A program made the position numbers and the translations under genes. A stretch of DNA of 64,000 nt from Naganishia liquefaciens (taxonomy: Eukaryota; Basidiomycota; Tremellomycetes; Filobasidiales; Filobasidiaceae): contig BLZA01000019.1 in the NCBI GenBank assembly GCA_013423385.1, positions 186,001-250,000 on the forward strand, written 5' to 3'. Numbering within the stretch: position 1 is the first letter of the stretch; each line of letters begins with the position of its first letter. The notes below the pieces were generated by a model that searched no databases, had not been told where the DNA came from, and worked only from the letters and a program-made list of their open reading frames with translations. Positions 1-11,281 of the stretch are shown here, in pieces.

Positions 1-1148
1 AGGTAAGTCGGACCCGTGGCAAACCATCTGATCAATACTGAGTTTTGCGGTAAAGAGGAGACCGGTAAAGCAAAACCCAACCTGAACGTTTTGACTGAAT
101 GGAGAAGACGTGAGGCTGAATACCTGGAACGGGCGAAGGATCTCGAAACGGTGACAGCGGCGCGAGACCAAGCGAAACAGCGTTACGACGATCTTCGAAA
201 GGCACGGTTGGAAGGCTTCATGACCGGTTTCAATGCCATCAGCAGTAAACTGAAAGAAATGTATCAGGTGTGTATTTAGCCCAAAAGGCCTGGTAATACC
301 AAAGGGGAGCAGCTGACAAAATCTCTGGCAGATGATCACACTTGGGGGTAACGCAGAACTGGAACTCGTGGATAGCATGGATCCATTTTCGGAGGGTATC
401 CAGTTCAGTGTCATGCCACCAAAGAAGAGTTGGAAAAACATCTCCAACTTGTCTGGAGGAGAAAAGGTATGTCGTCACCGGACTGGAAATGGTTTGAGCT
501 GACGAGGAGAATGCACAGACGTTGAGTTCTTTGGCCTTAGTATTTGCCCTTCACGTTTTCAAGGTAAGCTGCCATCGAACATATCTTCGGAGTCAGGTCC
601 GTTGACACCGATGTCTAGCCTACACCCCTGTACTTCATGGACGAGATCGATGCCGCCCTCGACTTCCGGAACGTGTCGATCATTGCAAACTACATCAAGT
701 CAAAGACGGAAGCCGCCCAATTGTAAGAACAAGCATCGAAAGCGGTCGCAAGATTGGTCCGAGTGCACGCTGACATCCTGACCGCTGACCAGCATCATCA
801 TTTCCCTGCGTAATGACATGTTTGAACTGAGTCACCGACTTGTCGGTATCTATAAAACTAATAACGTGGGTACAACCTGTCAGTTCCGCTGAGATAACGA
901 CTGACCACATTCCGTCCGATTAACTATACAGTGCACCAAGGTAAGCCTTGTCAACTTTCAGGCCGTGCGTCGTTTACTAATCACTTTTCCTTCAGAGTGT
1001 CGCCATTGACAACAAAGATCTGCGTCAGCAGGCGACAAAGCAGCCTGTTCCGAGCAGTGTCATTAGAGGAACGACCCGGCCAATGCAAACACAAATGCAA
1101 ACACCGCTGAGATCGCCGATCAATTCTGCACTCGAATTAATGCCATAA
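1..1148 (+). CDS. SMC4: Condensin SMC subunit 4, C-terminal part (5' end outside window)
   Basis: SMC4 is one of the two ATPase arms of condensin, which compacts chromosomes in mitosis. Only the end of the second coiled coil and the C-terminal ATPase lobe lie here. Seen in order: PNLNVLTEWRRREAEY and LEGFMTGFNAISSKLKEMYQ of the coiled coil, the ABC signature NLSGGEK, the Walker B FMDEIDAALD, then a D-loop/H-loop region ending KSVAIDN. Exons in phase: 43-267, 332-466, 519-563, 619-722, 793-865, 932-940 and 996-1148, with bases 1-2 ending the exon before. The sixth exon is only 9 nt (Cys-Thr-Lys), but it is needed to give the conserved stretch before SVAIDN. The stop TAA is at 1146-1148. The SMC4 rather than SMC2 assignment follows from the family-typical LTEWRRREAEY and MITLGGNAELELVDS motifs. 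Confidence 0.95.
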
Positions 1149-1950
1149 TTGAGGGGATCGTCGCGGCAGGCGCAGATTCTGTATCATATACGTTGTATTT
1201 GGCTCATAAGATTTTGTCTGATAGGATATGTACACCATTCTGCGAAAGTTCGAGGAAGAAGCTAGACATGAGACAGATACAAACTCTCGACATGCGCTGA
1301 TGCCGATATCATGGGAGTGTCGGCATCGCCTTACTTCTTGCCGCCGATTTGCTGACGTCCGATAAACGTAATCTTCAAGGGGTTCTTCTGTCACATTTGT
1401 ATGGGGTGAGAAGACGATCTATGGGCTTTGACAAGACGCGTAGCTCACAGATATGGATAATGTCCCGACATAGTCTGAAATGCGAGACTGTATTCAGCTG
1501 CAAGCCAGCGACGTTGATGACTGAGATAACTTACCGCCGATTGGGGGATTCTTGGTGATGTCCTTCTCCGTCTGCGCATTGGCAAGCAATTGAAACGCGT
1601 TTCCAGATGAGTTTTCGCATATGAGTTCCAAAGGGCAAGACGTTCCTGTCGATAGCGATGCAACATGGCGTTGTCTCAGCGTCTAACACGATTTGTGCAG
1701 GATAAGCGAGGAGAGTCTAACCTTGCGTGCTTGCCAAATGAGCCTGGTACACAAAAAGGGAGGAGTTCAGATCATCCGAGGAAGGGGCGGAACGCGGGAA
1801 CATGACTCACATCTGGCTTCTCGAATACCATCACATACATCGTAACAACCTGTCTTCCTGAGCAGCAATACTGATACGACACGTCGTCCGCACTGAACGG
1901 CCGACGTCACCCATCTATTAGCAATGGAGCAACGCCTCGCACGGGAGGAT
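1149..1950. other. Intergenic stretch with no confident gene
   Basis: This is the 3' flank of SMC4 facing the end of a doubtful minus-strand gene. A minus-strand piece near 1810-1853 has an acceptor-like start and a GTGAGT donor and could be a further exon of that gene. Nothing else was recognised. Confidence 0.4.
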
Positions 1951-2262
1951 TCACATGAATAGGTAATCCTGCTCGACAAACTTCGACAACCAACCCGGCT
2001 CTTCACCTCTTTTTACAGCAAGCCGGACATGAAATCGATTGGGAATTTCAAACTTCTCCGTAGCGTCCTTGATCGCTTGGTTGTAGTTTGCTGGCAACGC
2101 GATTAGGGCTTCCTTTCCTGCACCGATGAGTATCATCATCCGAGGCGGACCTGCGGGACCGGATGGTTTGGCCGGCTCTTTCTTTTCGGCTTGTATCTTC
2201 GTGGCTGGCGGGGCTGGCGGGTTGAAGGGGTTGAAACCTGTGCGCGGTGGAGCAACGTTCAT
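1951..2262 (-). CDS. Possible small protein, unrecognised
   Basis: A minus-strand frame starting with ATG at 2262 would encode about 103 residues. A Pro/Ala/Gly-rich N-terminus is followed by a compact segment with a regular alternation of hydrophobic and charged residues (MMILIGAGKEALIALPAN, then KFEIPNRFHVRLAV). This looks like a real folded domain, but I do not recognise it. The reading frame stops just after DYLFM. A GT in that stop context (ATGTGAATC) could instead be a splice donor leading to an exon near 1810-1853. A separate upstream minus-strand exon starting MSAKRIEA near 2402-2417 is also possible, so both ends are uncertain. Confidence 0.4.
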   Translation of the reverse strand: MNVAPPRTGFNPFNPPAPPATKIQAEKKEPAKPSGPAGPPRMMILIGAGKEALIALPANYNQAIKDATEKFEIPNRFHVRLAVKRGEEPGWLSKFVEQDYLFM

Positions 2263-3674
2263 GGTAGAAATGCGCGAATGCCCATGCCATGACGCTGTCT
2301 GGGGAAAAGTCACTTACCAGAGTAGAAGTACATCGTCGCCGACTTGATTCTCCCTGAGCTATTCTGTTACGCAGAGGCAGCGGGGATGTAAACCGCCTCT
2401 ATTCGCTTTGCAGACATGATGCCGGTGGACTCGAGTCGTCGTCATTGTTCTTGCAGATCCGCAGATCTTCGACAGGAAGTTCTCTATTGTCCATCGATAG
2501 GAGGCATATCCCCGATCACCGGTTTGACACGATTCATGTATTGGTTGCTGCAATTGTTCGGAATGTTATGCATACGCCAAAAGTCTACCTACTATACAGA
2601 ATGATTGTGAAAGGAAAAAAAATCTAGGCTACGAAGAGCCAGCGAAGTCCCGTAGACGATGCAGTCCAAGAGTAGTCCTGATTGAGTTATCTCCCCTGAC
2701 CGAAGTCATATCAAGCTGATGAGCAGGCAAGACAAGGGCGAACCCTGGGAAGACGTCACGAAATTGCACTAAAGCCTTCTTCCATGGGTCGGTATCTGTA
2801 GAGACACGACAGTAGCGTGGAGTATCACAAACAGGACATCCATAACGTCAAATTTTAGGGAATTTAACCCCGACGCGACGTCGGAGAAAGGCGATCCTCA
2901 ATGCCCCTACCAAGTCCACAACAATCCCATTACCCTCCGCCTCTTTTCACCCCGCAAAGAGGTTACTCGCAAGGCATCTCTGGGCCCATGCCTCTAGAGG
3001 ATGGCAGAAATAGTTGAGACGCATTTCTGGTCGGACGCCTTTTATCAGAGCAATTGGCTTCTGACCCCGTTTAGAGGATTGCATTTCTTCCCGAAGGAAG
3101 AAAGGAGGATTGGAATTCCAGGACCTTAACCCGCTCGTGAGTAGGGTACGTTCTACCGGCTGTAAAGCGCAAGCAAGTGAGTAAGCCATACGCGGATGAG
3201 CGGTCAAGGCGGAACCTACCTAGCGGAAGAGCGACCTGTATGTAACGAGCATTGTGACCTTCGAACTGCCGGGCAAAGCCTCGTCAGCAAATTCCTGCCA
3301 TCGTGCTTGCAAGCGCTTACCTGCATGTACGGGATTCGTTGAGGCAGAAGTTAACGCGTAGAATATAAGTCAACATGACAGGAACTCTTATACTGAATCG
3401 ACATTCGCGAGACGCAGTGAGCGGCGCAAGTGCGCTTCGCGTGGCAATACAAAAAAAGGCGCGGCGAGCGGGGGAAGCGCATGAATGATGTGTCATACCA
3501 CCGTCATCAGGCTCTTCAAATTGTTAGCCAGCTCACTTACACCCTCTAAAAGCTACCGCGGACTACAGGAGCCGTCACTCTCCCCATAATTCCGAGCCCG
3601 ATTCTACAACTATAGGGTCTAGCATTGGTCATAGCGATCTTCTTGTATATTATGCTTTAATGACCTGCACAGAA
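2263..3674. other. Intergenic stretch, nothing recognised
   Basis: About 1.4 kb between the doubtful small gene and the 3' end of the histidine kinase. Frames are short and show no family features. The only candidate is the short minus-strand ATG-led exon near 2402-2417 mentioned for the neighbouring gene. No tRNA-like or repeat structure was seen. Confidence 0.4.
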
Positions 3675-6600
3675 TCATTTCTGGATGTCGAAAAGCTGCT
3701 TGATCTGTTCCGTCAAAATCCTGATGCCGAGAGGCTGCGAAAGACGCATCAGCTGAATCAAGATATCATACTGCTACATCACGGCAACATACCTTAACCA
3801 GCCAATGGTCTATTTGGCATCTGTCCGTCGCAAGAATGATCAGCAAGAGGCGTTACCCACTGGCGCGGTTCCTTACTCATTCTTTCCTCGGGCTATCGCC
3901 GGATCGTCCCGAATGGCAGTGACGGCAACAATCGGTGCTTTGGGCAGATTCTTCTTCTTCTCATAGGCTCTGATACGAGTAGATGCCTCGAATCCTGGAA
4001 CAACAGAACAGATTAGCGATAATCACGTGGAATGATAGGCAGTGGCAAACCGTTCAGAACCGGCATATCGATATCCATCAAAACTGGAAGCAAGCAATGA
4101 CATTAATAACCCATGACGCTGGCACTTTGACAAGAATCTTACCGAGAGATGGGAGAAAGGACTTGTACTTCGCCACTCCGACTGCCCCGTCTTCAGCTTC
4201 TTCGTACGGATGACCGAGTTTCTTGATCATTCTACTAAGAACTTGTCGATTGATCTGCAGATGCAGCAAAGTGAGCTCGAGGTCTTGACAAGCGGAGGTG
4301 ACTTACAGCGTTGTCCTCTACGATAAGGACTGATCCGGTCGCGATCTTCAACTATGATTCGCCTTGGTTGTGAGCAGGAGGAGGGACTTACCTCTGAGAT
4401 CGGACGCAGGAAGACACCGTTTAACTGCTTGTAAATCCTTTTTCAAGTCCTCCACCGGAACTACCGGTATTGCTTTTGTCTCGAGCGGATCCTCCATGAC
4501 TACAGGAGAAGTGATTTCGACATTCAGATCATGATCGTCAACGGAGGGGGTCTCGGGATGAACCGATGGTTCGTTAGTACTAGAATCGGCGACAGATGCG
4601 CGACTGGATTGAACCGCCCATATGCTTGATCGCCGTCGACCACTTTCGCTGGACGCCGATGTCTGCTGTTTATGTAAAATTTGCATTAACAATGCAGGTC
4701 CGACAGGCCGGAACAGCCACCGAACGGGTATAATGCGAGCCGAGTCAAGGAAAGGCGGATTTGATCTCCATCGACGCTTGGACGTGGCGGACCCGAGAAC
4801 GATGGTATCGATCTGCCGAAGGCGGGATAGCGCTCGCACTCTTTCGATAACGCTTTCGTTCAACGCTTGCTCTTCAATAATTACGACATTCGCGTTTTCC
4901 AGCGGGCAGACAACGGCATCGCGTCGCCGCAACTTCCGCTGGAGGAAGTCTCCCGCGACATGTATCCCGAGTTGGGCAGTGCTGTCAAACCCTATCAGAG
5001 CGCAGTGGGGCTTTGTCAACCCGTTGAGCGGGAGATCGTCTTCCACGGGTTGCGGGTGTATCTGCAGGGGCACTTCGATGGTAACCAGAGTGCCTTTTCC
5101 GAGAATGCTTTGGTAATGAATAGAACCGCCCATTTGTTCGATAGCCTTCTGTGCCAATGCGATACCCAAACCCGCACCAGGCTGCAAAAGGAAATTGAGC
5201 ACTTGGCAAATGACGAGGAATTTTCGAGGGATACTGACGGAAAATTCATCCTCTTTGGTGAAGGGTTTGAAGAGTTCTCCGGTTTGGCAGTAAGCGTCGG
5301 TCATACCTCTGCCGCTGTCTTTGATGCGCAATCGTATTGACGGTGTAAAGGCATCGAAACCCTGTGCGACTTGTCCGCTCTCGGAGATATCCTCGCATGT
5401 AATCAGAATATACCCTTCCTCGGTTGCATGATAAGCATTGAGCAGCAGGCTTTCAAGAACCCTGCATTCCGGCAGAATTACGATTTATCAGCGATCTCAG
5501 ACGAGCCCAAAGAATACAGGTTCATACCTCTTCAGCGGACTGCAGTCTCGTGTAATCATCCAGCCTGATGCTCGAGGCACGATTTCGACAATAGTTTCCA
5601 CTCGACTGAGGTCCTGCCCTGCGGCCGCCCGCACAAGCTTCTCTTGCTCTACAGCATCGTGAAGCGCTTCAGCTATGATATCCTGGAGACCCTCTGCAGC
5701 TTGGGGCGGAGGTATCTCGCTCGCTACGGTTGGCCTCTTCTTATCCCCGATGTGAGCGTGGTAATCAACCATCGCATTCAGGATGCCTTGTGCACGCGAG
5801 GAAGCACTGACGACGATATCGCATAGCTTGAACATCTCTTCCTTCTCAGCCTCGGTCGGTATTTTGTGCTCGTCCATTCCGATTTCCAGCGTTTCTCGAA
5901 GATCAGTTGCGCACATCAGGATTTCTTTGTGAGATCGTCAGCTCCCGTCATTCGACATCAAGTAGAACGCGGGACCATACTCACGATGTAAGGGTGTTTT
6001 CAGCTCATGATTTGCCATCGTAGCAAAAGATCGCTGGTCACAGTGTCGGTTAGAGCTGTCCCTGGTGGTTTTTAGGCGAACGGTACAAGCTTACCTGTGC
6101 TTCATCTGTCGCCGTGATTTGGTGACGGAGAACGGCTCCAAGAACAGTCGAGCAGATACTCTCGCTGATGGTTTACATCGTTGATATTTGCGTTCTATTT
6201 AATTACTCGCTTCCACTTTATGCCATAACGAAGAAAACTTACACGAAACTCAACACGGCAGAATCGAACGCAAAGAAATCGTCTGACGAGCGCGAGCATG
6301 CGATGAAGATGAAGGGTACTTGACTGCGATAATCGAACACAGGCAATACTATATAGCAGCGATATTAGCCATCAGCCTGGTAAACTTGAGTAGTGTCTGC
6401 TCACCTAACGCAGCCGAATGTTCATTCAAGAACGGCTGGATAAAGTCATCCTCATTCTGACCAACTTGGTAAGCCAGCCGCAAGGTTGGGAGTTCTGCTT
6501 CACAAACTGACCTCCGAATCCACCTTTTCGAACCAGATTTCTCGCGTTCTCAAATGATGCACAATCGTTTTCATAAGGAGCTCTGACAGATTAGCCGGGA

Positions 6601-8417
6601 CCGGCAGTCGCTCGTCCGAGCAACCCAGGAACATCGACTGTGGTTATTAGATTACGCAGAGCAGTGTAAGAAATTTCTTTAAAGGTGAAGTCATTGGGAT
6701 AACTCACGCTTGGCGCAATTTCACCCTTCGGATGAACGCACAGGTTTGACGTTTTAGGTAGATGATACACCATTGGCTGTGAATAGCTTGAAGTGTCGGT
6801 GATGGGCTCCTCGCCCAAGTCTTCCTCAATCGGGGGAAGAAAAGGCTCATGTGCGCCGTCCAAAGATAAATTTGCCTCCACATCTTTTCCTTTGCCTCCT
6901 GGGCCATGTTGTGAACGTTTGGGAAATTTTGCCCGCTGTCCCGTGCGCTCCGAAAAGCTTGCTTGATGTAATTGGCTCTCCGAATATGAAATATGGAATG
7001 CACTGCTATCGATGATGGTGCAGGATGCGCCTATCGTCTGAGACACGATTTGACACGCTTCATCGTAGATGCTGATCTCCTGCCCATCTTCCGCTTCTGT
7101 TGACTCGATTTGTCGCTTTGACCCGCGCTTGGAAGATTTCCGAGGATGGATTGTTCTGATGATGGCGGTTGAATTCTGAAGCCATTCTCTCGAAAACCTC
7201 AGGGAGACGTCATGCATCTGCTGCGACAATCTTTGCTCTTCGGCTTTCGCCAGTAGCTCCAACTCATTGGAGACAGAGAGGGCCAATTCTTTCACGATTT
7301 CTGCTGTCTCTTCGTTGAAATCTGGCCTGGGTTTGTCGTCTATCACGCAGAGCGTACCGATGATCGCGGCGCTTTTACCTTGTCGCAAGGGAGCGCCGCA
7401 GTATGACCTGATGGCTCCCGACTGGACCATTGGATGACACGCAAATCTCCAATCCTGGGAGGCGTCTTCTATCACCAGCGGCTTGTCCGAAGACAACGCT
7501 GTATGAGTGCAAATTCCCAATTCTAATCCGAGAGTCTCGATACCCAGTCCGTGTTCAGTCGGAAAGAGTTGCTCGTCAGCGCCGAGAATCGTCACGGTCG
7601 ACATCTTTGCCTTCATGAGTGTCGTAAGCATGCGCGTGTACTTGTCTAATACCCTTCTCTTGATACCATTGCCGTCTTTCCGGTCGAATCCCAGTCTATG
7701 AATAGCGCGTAGTCGCTTCTTGACGTCCTGTGGCAGTTGGGCTGGTGCACACATGAAACCATTTTCTTCATAGAACGTTTTGACTCTGTGCGCTTCTGCA
7801 CGGCGGATTTCACTGTTGTGGAGATCGCAGGACCCCGAGATGCTGCTCGAACATGTCGATGCTGCGCGGGAGAACCTTCCTTCCTCATTCAATCCGTGAT
7901 TTCTGTTAGACGGGCGGTGAGGGCGTTCTGCGGAATTCAGAGGCATAGGACAATCCGATGCGATTGCCGAGGAGTCTAGGTCTTCTCCAGTTTCATTTTC
8001 TCCTTCGAATAACGCGGAACGCAGGAAAGTTCCACTGGATGCGAGCTTCTGCGTCTGTTGTGTAGTTGCCTGGTCTTCCTCTTGGGCATGCATTCCCGAT
8101 ACATTCTGGGAATAGGTCCCGACATCGGACGATGGCAGGAATAAATCGCTCTCCGTCACAAATCCGTAATTGATGTATCTGCAGAACAGGGACACATGGG
8201 CGTTGGCCTAGTACTTGCATCACCGCAAGGTCTGTTGCACTTACTTGTCAATAAAATCCAGCCATTCTTCTTCATTGTGAGGCGGAGCAATCCGGTGAAC
8301 GAGCGATGGCGGCGGCAATGAGGGTTGACGATTGATTCTTGCAGACGCGGATCCTGGTAGAATGGCTGACAGCAGGGGCCCGTTCATCGACTCATGCTCG
8401 CGGACAGGCGAAGCCAT
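3675..8417 (-). CDS. Hybrid histidine kinase with GAF sensor domains
   Basis: A soluble two-component sensor kinase that should autophosphorylate on His and pass the phosphate to its own C-terminal receiver, feeding a phosphorelay. Exons in phase include 8417-8245, 8178-6708, 6637-6512, 6456-6405, 6348-6243, 6164-6095, 6033-5985 and 5934-5528. A GAF domain lies at about residues 230-385 (LFPTEHGLGIETLG, IGTLCVIDD). A second GAF-like segment follows (LPVFDYRSQVPFIFIA). The H box is FATMANHELKTPLH, the N box LLLNAYHATEEG, the G1 box KDSGRGM and the G2 box PGAGLGIAL. The receiver has VLIVEDNAINRQ, the phospho-acceptor Asp in VLMDIDMP, Thr in VAVTAI and Lys in WLVKPLG. There is no membrane helix or PAS domain. 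The start is the first ATG after an in-frame stop. One junction (near 4380-4400, kinase to receiver) does not join in phase with the best donor GTAAGT, so either an unusual splice is used or the gene carries a frame error there. Confidence 0.9.
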
Positions 8418-9763
8418 CGGATTCGTTGAGCTCGTTGGCACGAGCGGAATCCGTTCGCGGATATCGCGAGGAGACTGTCACCGAAAGGATAATCAGCAGT
8501 GTGACATCGCCGACAACAGACAGGTGACACTGCAGTGCTGCAGGTAAGGTTCCGTCCCGTATGTCACTACAAGGGGAACCCAGGGACAGACTGGGACGAC
8601 TTGGAATACGCCGCGGAATGTCTGGGCGATGCGAGAATAGATCCTAACGTAGCCGAATATTGATCCTTCGCTGCCGTTTGTCGGGTCGAGAAGACGGGCT
8701 GACTGTACGCGGTTGTAGATTGCTATAACCCAGAATGAGTCGCTACGCCTGGGTGAAGAGGCTCATGGTCTCTTGCACATTGGCTGTTATTGGAGAGATC
8801 CAACGCTTTTCGAACGCTTTTCCTGCCTGCTAGGCTAGGCAGTATTCTGAATTCTGGGCCTCGTATGCCTCGGATTGTTCTTCGAGGCCGATGCCAAAGG
8901 GTAACGTAACAGAGATGGGATTCACGTTACGTTGGTACTCCCGCTAAAAGCTTCGTCAACCAGCAGCTCCACCAGCTCGTCATTCACACAGCTCTCCACG
9001 GGCGCAAGCTGGGTGGGGCTCGACACTGGCTCGACGCGAAACTTTCAGCTCCTCCGCCGCGTCGGCTTCCGCCTCGGGCAAGCGGCTACAGTACGAGCTA
9101 CGCATACTCGGGCATCTATTCGGGCAAGAGGCATAGGCGAGAGAGCCGGTAGCTAGCTGCGCTGGCGATAGCCCGATAACATGATTGCCAGCCATCGCTA
9201 CCTTTTCCATATAAATGCTTATGAATACCTCACAACGGTGTAGATAGGTGAAGTCGTGCTCAAAGAGTATTGCCCAATCAGGACAGGCAGGTAGCTTGCT
9301 TCACCAGCTGCTCGATCGTACTCCGCTTCAGTAGCCGTGAAGTTCTTCACAAGCTTGTTGGCATCCACCCAAGAACTGACAACATTCAGACATTGCTTGA
9401 CATAACTGTCAGATACACGACTTCTTCCAGAATCGAAGCTATGACTATAAAGCCGCCCGAGCGTGCACGAATGTGTCGCAGAATGACATTGCCGCAGTTT
9501 CGCAATTTCCTAATCAGACTGAGTCTTGGGCGCATTGCTGGATCGTTCAAGCTAGCATTCCCACGGAGAGTCCTGAAAAGTATTGCTTCGAACGTTGTTG
9601 ATCTTTCGCATCGCATGGCGTAGCGTAGCCCGAGCGAGAAGAGTAGTGACAGCGGGAAGATGAATCATACGTTGATGGATGCCACGACTCGCTCGTGGTT
9701 TCGGCCGGGTGTTCTTTCTGGATGGTGTTGGAGGGCAAGATCCCATGCCTTTGCGTTGAGACA
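8418..9763. other. Intergenic stretch, nothing recognised
   Basis: About 1.3 kb between the histidine kinase start and the 3' end of the PITH gene. It must hold the kinase promoter. A plus-strand frame at 9270-9623 and minus-strand shadows have no recognisable motif. I looked for transposon coding motifs and saw none. Confidence 0.4.
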
Positions 9764-10815
9764 TTACATCCCTAGACCGCTGCTTTGCCCATCGGCGACG
9801 CCCTTGACCTTGTGATCACTCGGATTTGCCTGCGCCTCATACAAGATTATGCCATCGGGGTTCTTGGTAATCTGAGACGACGGAAAATGATCAGGATGCC
9901 AGAAGAAGAACCCAGGCGCAGACTAACGGGCGTCCATTCTCCCTTCAGCCCGATATAATACACTCTCGTCGTTTCCTCGTCGTCTCCTCCCGAGACGTTA
10001 TCCGGGAAGAAAATTTGAAGCGAGCGCACTGCTGAGAACTTTGACGGTCTGAGCGTATGGGAGTGAACAGTCAATTATTTATCCATTTTCCCCACGAGAG
10101 ATACTTACCGTAACGCGTACTCCACGGCCTCCTTCTGGGCGACTAGATTGATTTCCTCGACCGGCTTGCGGTCTCCCACCGAGGCAAAATCGAGGCCGGC
10201 AGTGTTAACGAACTGGCCTCCAACGCAGAAGCCCCGTCAGCTGCTGTAGACTACGATCGAATATGCAGGGTCGCGCACCAGGACTGCCTTTGCAGCGGTG
10301 TGCCCTCCTGGTCCACTCTTGATGGTGATTGATCGCAGTTTGACTTGTGCCGTGAATGGTACTGAAAGGAAAGTTTAGAGGCGTCTATCTTGTTGTCTAC
10401 TTGAAGCAGGTGCGAGGAATGACTGACTGTGTAGGATCAATGAATCATCCGCGTCGGATTCGCAGAACTGTCTTTGGGGAAGCTAGTTAAGCATTCTGTG
10501 CGAAGTAGAGCTCAGCCCAGACCCACAAGAGACTCTTCTTCCCGTTGATGCCATGGCCTGCAGAAGCAAAAGGGAGATCAATGCGCCGGCAATGAGCCTA
10601 TGAGCGCAATACATGACTCACTTGATCACATTCTTCCCGCTTTCCTCTCCGCCCTGGCTATTCAACGATATGACGTGCTCCCTGTCAATGACCGCGAACA
10701 AAGAATTTTGATCTCCTGCTGCGGCACTGTCAGGCGGCGGCGAATGCGAATGGTCGTGTACGTCATGCGGATGAGCTTCCGAGCCGCAAGCTCCGGAATG
10801 ATGATGATGTGACAT
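9764..10815 (-). CDS. PITH domain-containing protein (PITHD1/TXNL1-C-like)
   Basis: The PITH domain is the proteasome-interacting domain found at the C-terminus of thioredoxin-like protein 1 and alone in PITHD1-type proteins. The start MSHHHHSG with a His-rich N-terminus is typical of the stand-alone family. It continues with FAVIDREHVISLN, FCESDADDSLILH, IPFTAQVKLRSITIKSGP, FVNTAGLDFASV, then LQIFFPDNVSGGDDEETTRV and YYIGLKGEWTP, the domain's signature. At least six introns are needed and all joined pieces follow the family order. The length of about 210 residues fits. The start lies 466 bp from the divergent XAP5 start, so the two probably share a promoter region. A proteasome-linked role is inferred from the family only. 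Confidence 0.88.
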
Positions 10816-11281
10816 GGTGAATCGACTATTGTTCTGCACTGAGAAGGAAAGTCGATGGCGGGAGAGCTTAAGCTACTAGTACCGTGTATCAGTGTCCAGG
10901 TCTGCAGTCACCGACAACCAGGCGCAACTGAAGTGAACGTATAAAGGAGTCATGATTTCTCGAGGTCTCAGTGAGGTAGCGACATGTGTTTACTTTGTCG
11001 TGTAGCAGGTCGTGTGGCACCCACACTCGCCGATCGCTTCACGCGAGAATACCGCTCTGGTTCCCACTGTGACCCTCTATTGCATTCCTAACTGCCTTCC
11101 TCCTCCTCCCAAGCGGCCAGTCATTCGTAATCACTGAAAGGCCGCCAGCCCGTAGGAACAGCAGGAAGGAGCCATCGTTATTCTCGTGGATCCGTTGTGG
11201 TTCCGTTTAGCGATACATACCCTTCACGGCTTATCATCCAGAAATCATCTCCGAAAGCACACCCGTAAGGGCAGCGGCACA
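10816..11281. promoter_or_regulatory. Shared intergenic promoter region between divergent genes
   Basis: 466 bp separate the start codons of the PITH gene (minus) and XAP5 (plus). No convincing TATA box or known operator was seen. The role as a bidirectional promoter is inferred from the layout. Confidence 0.4.

Noticed and set aside
8540-9760. Possible retroelement remnant in the gap upstream of the histidine kinase
   Set aside because: No reverse transcriptase, integrase, protease or RNase H motif and no flanking repeats were seen; the frames look random.
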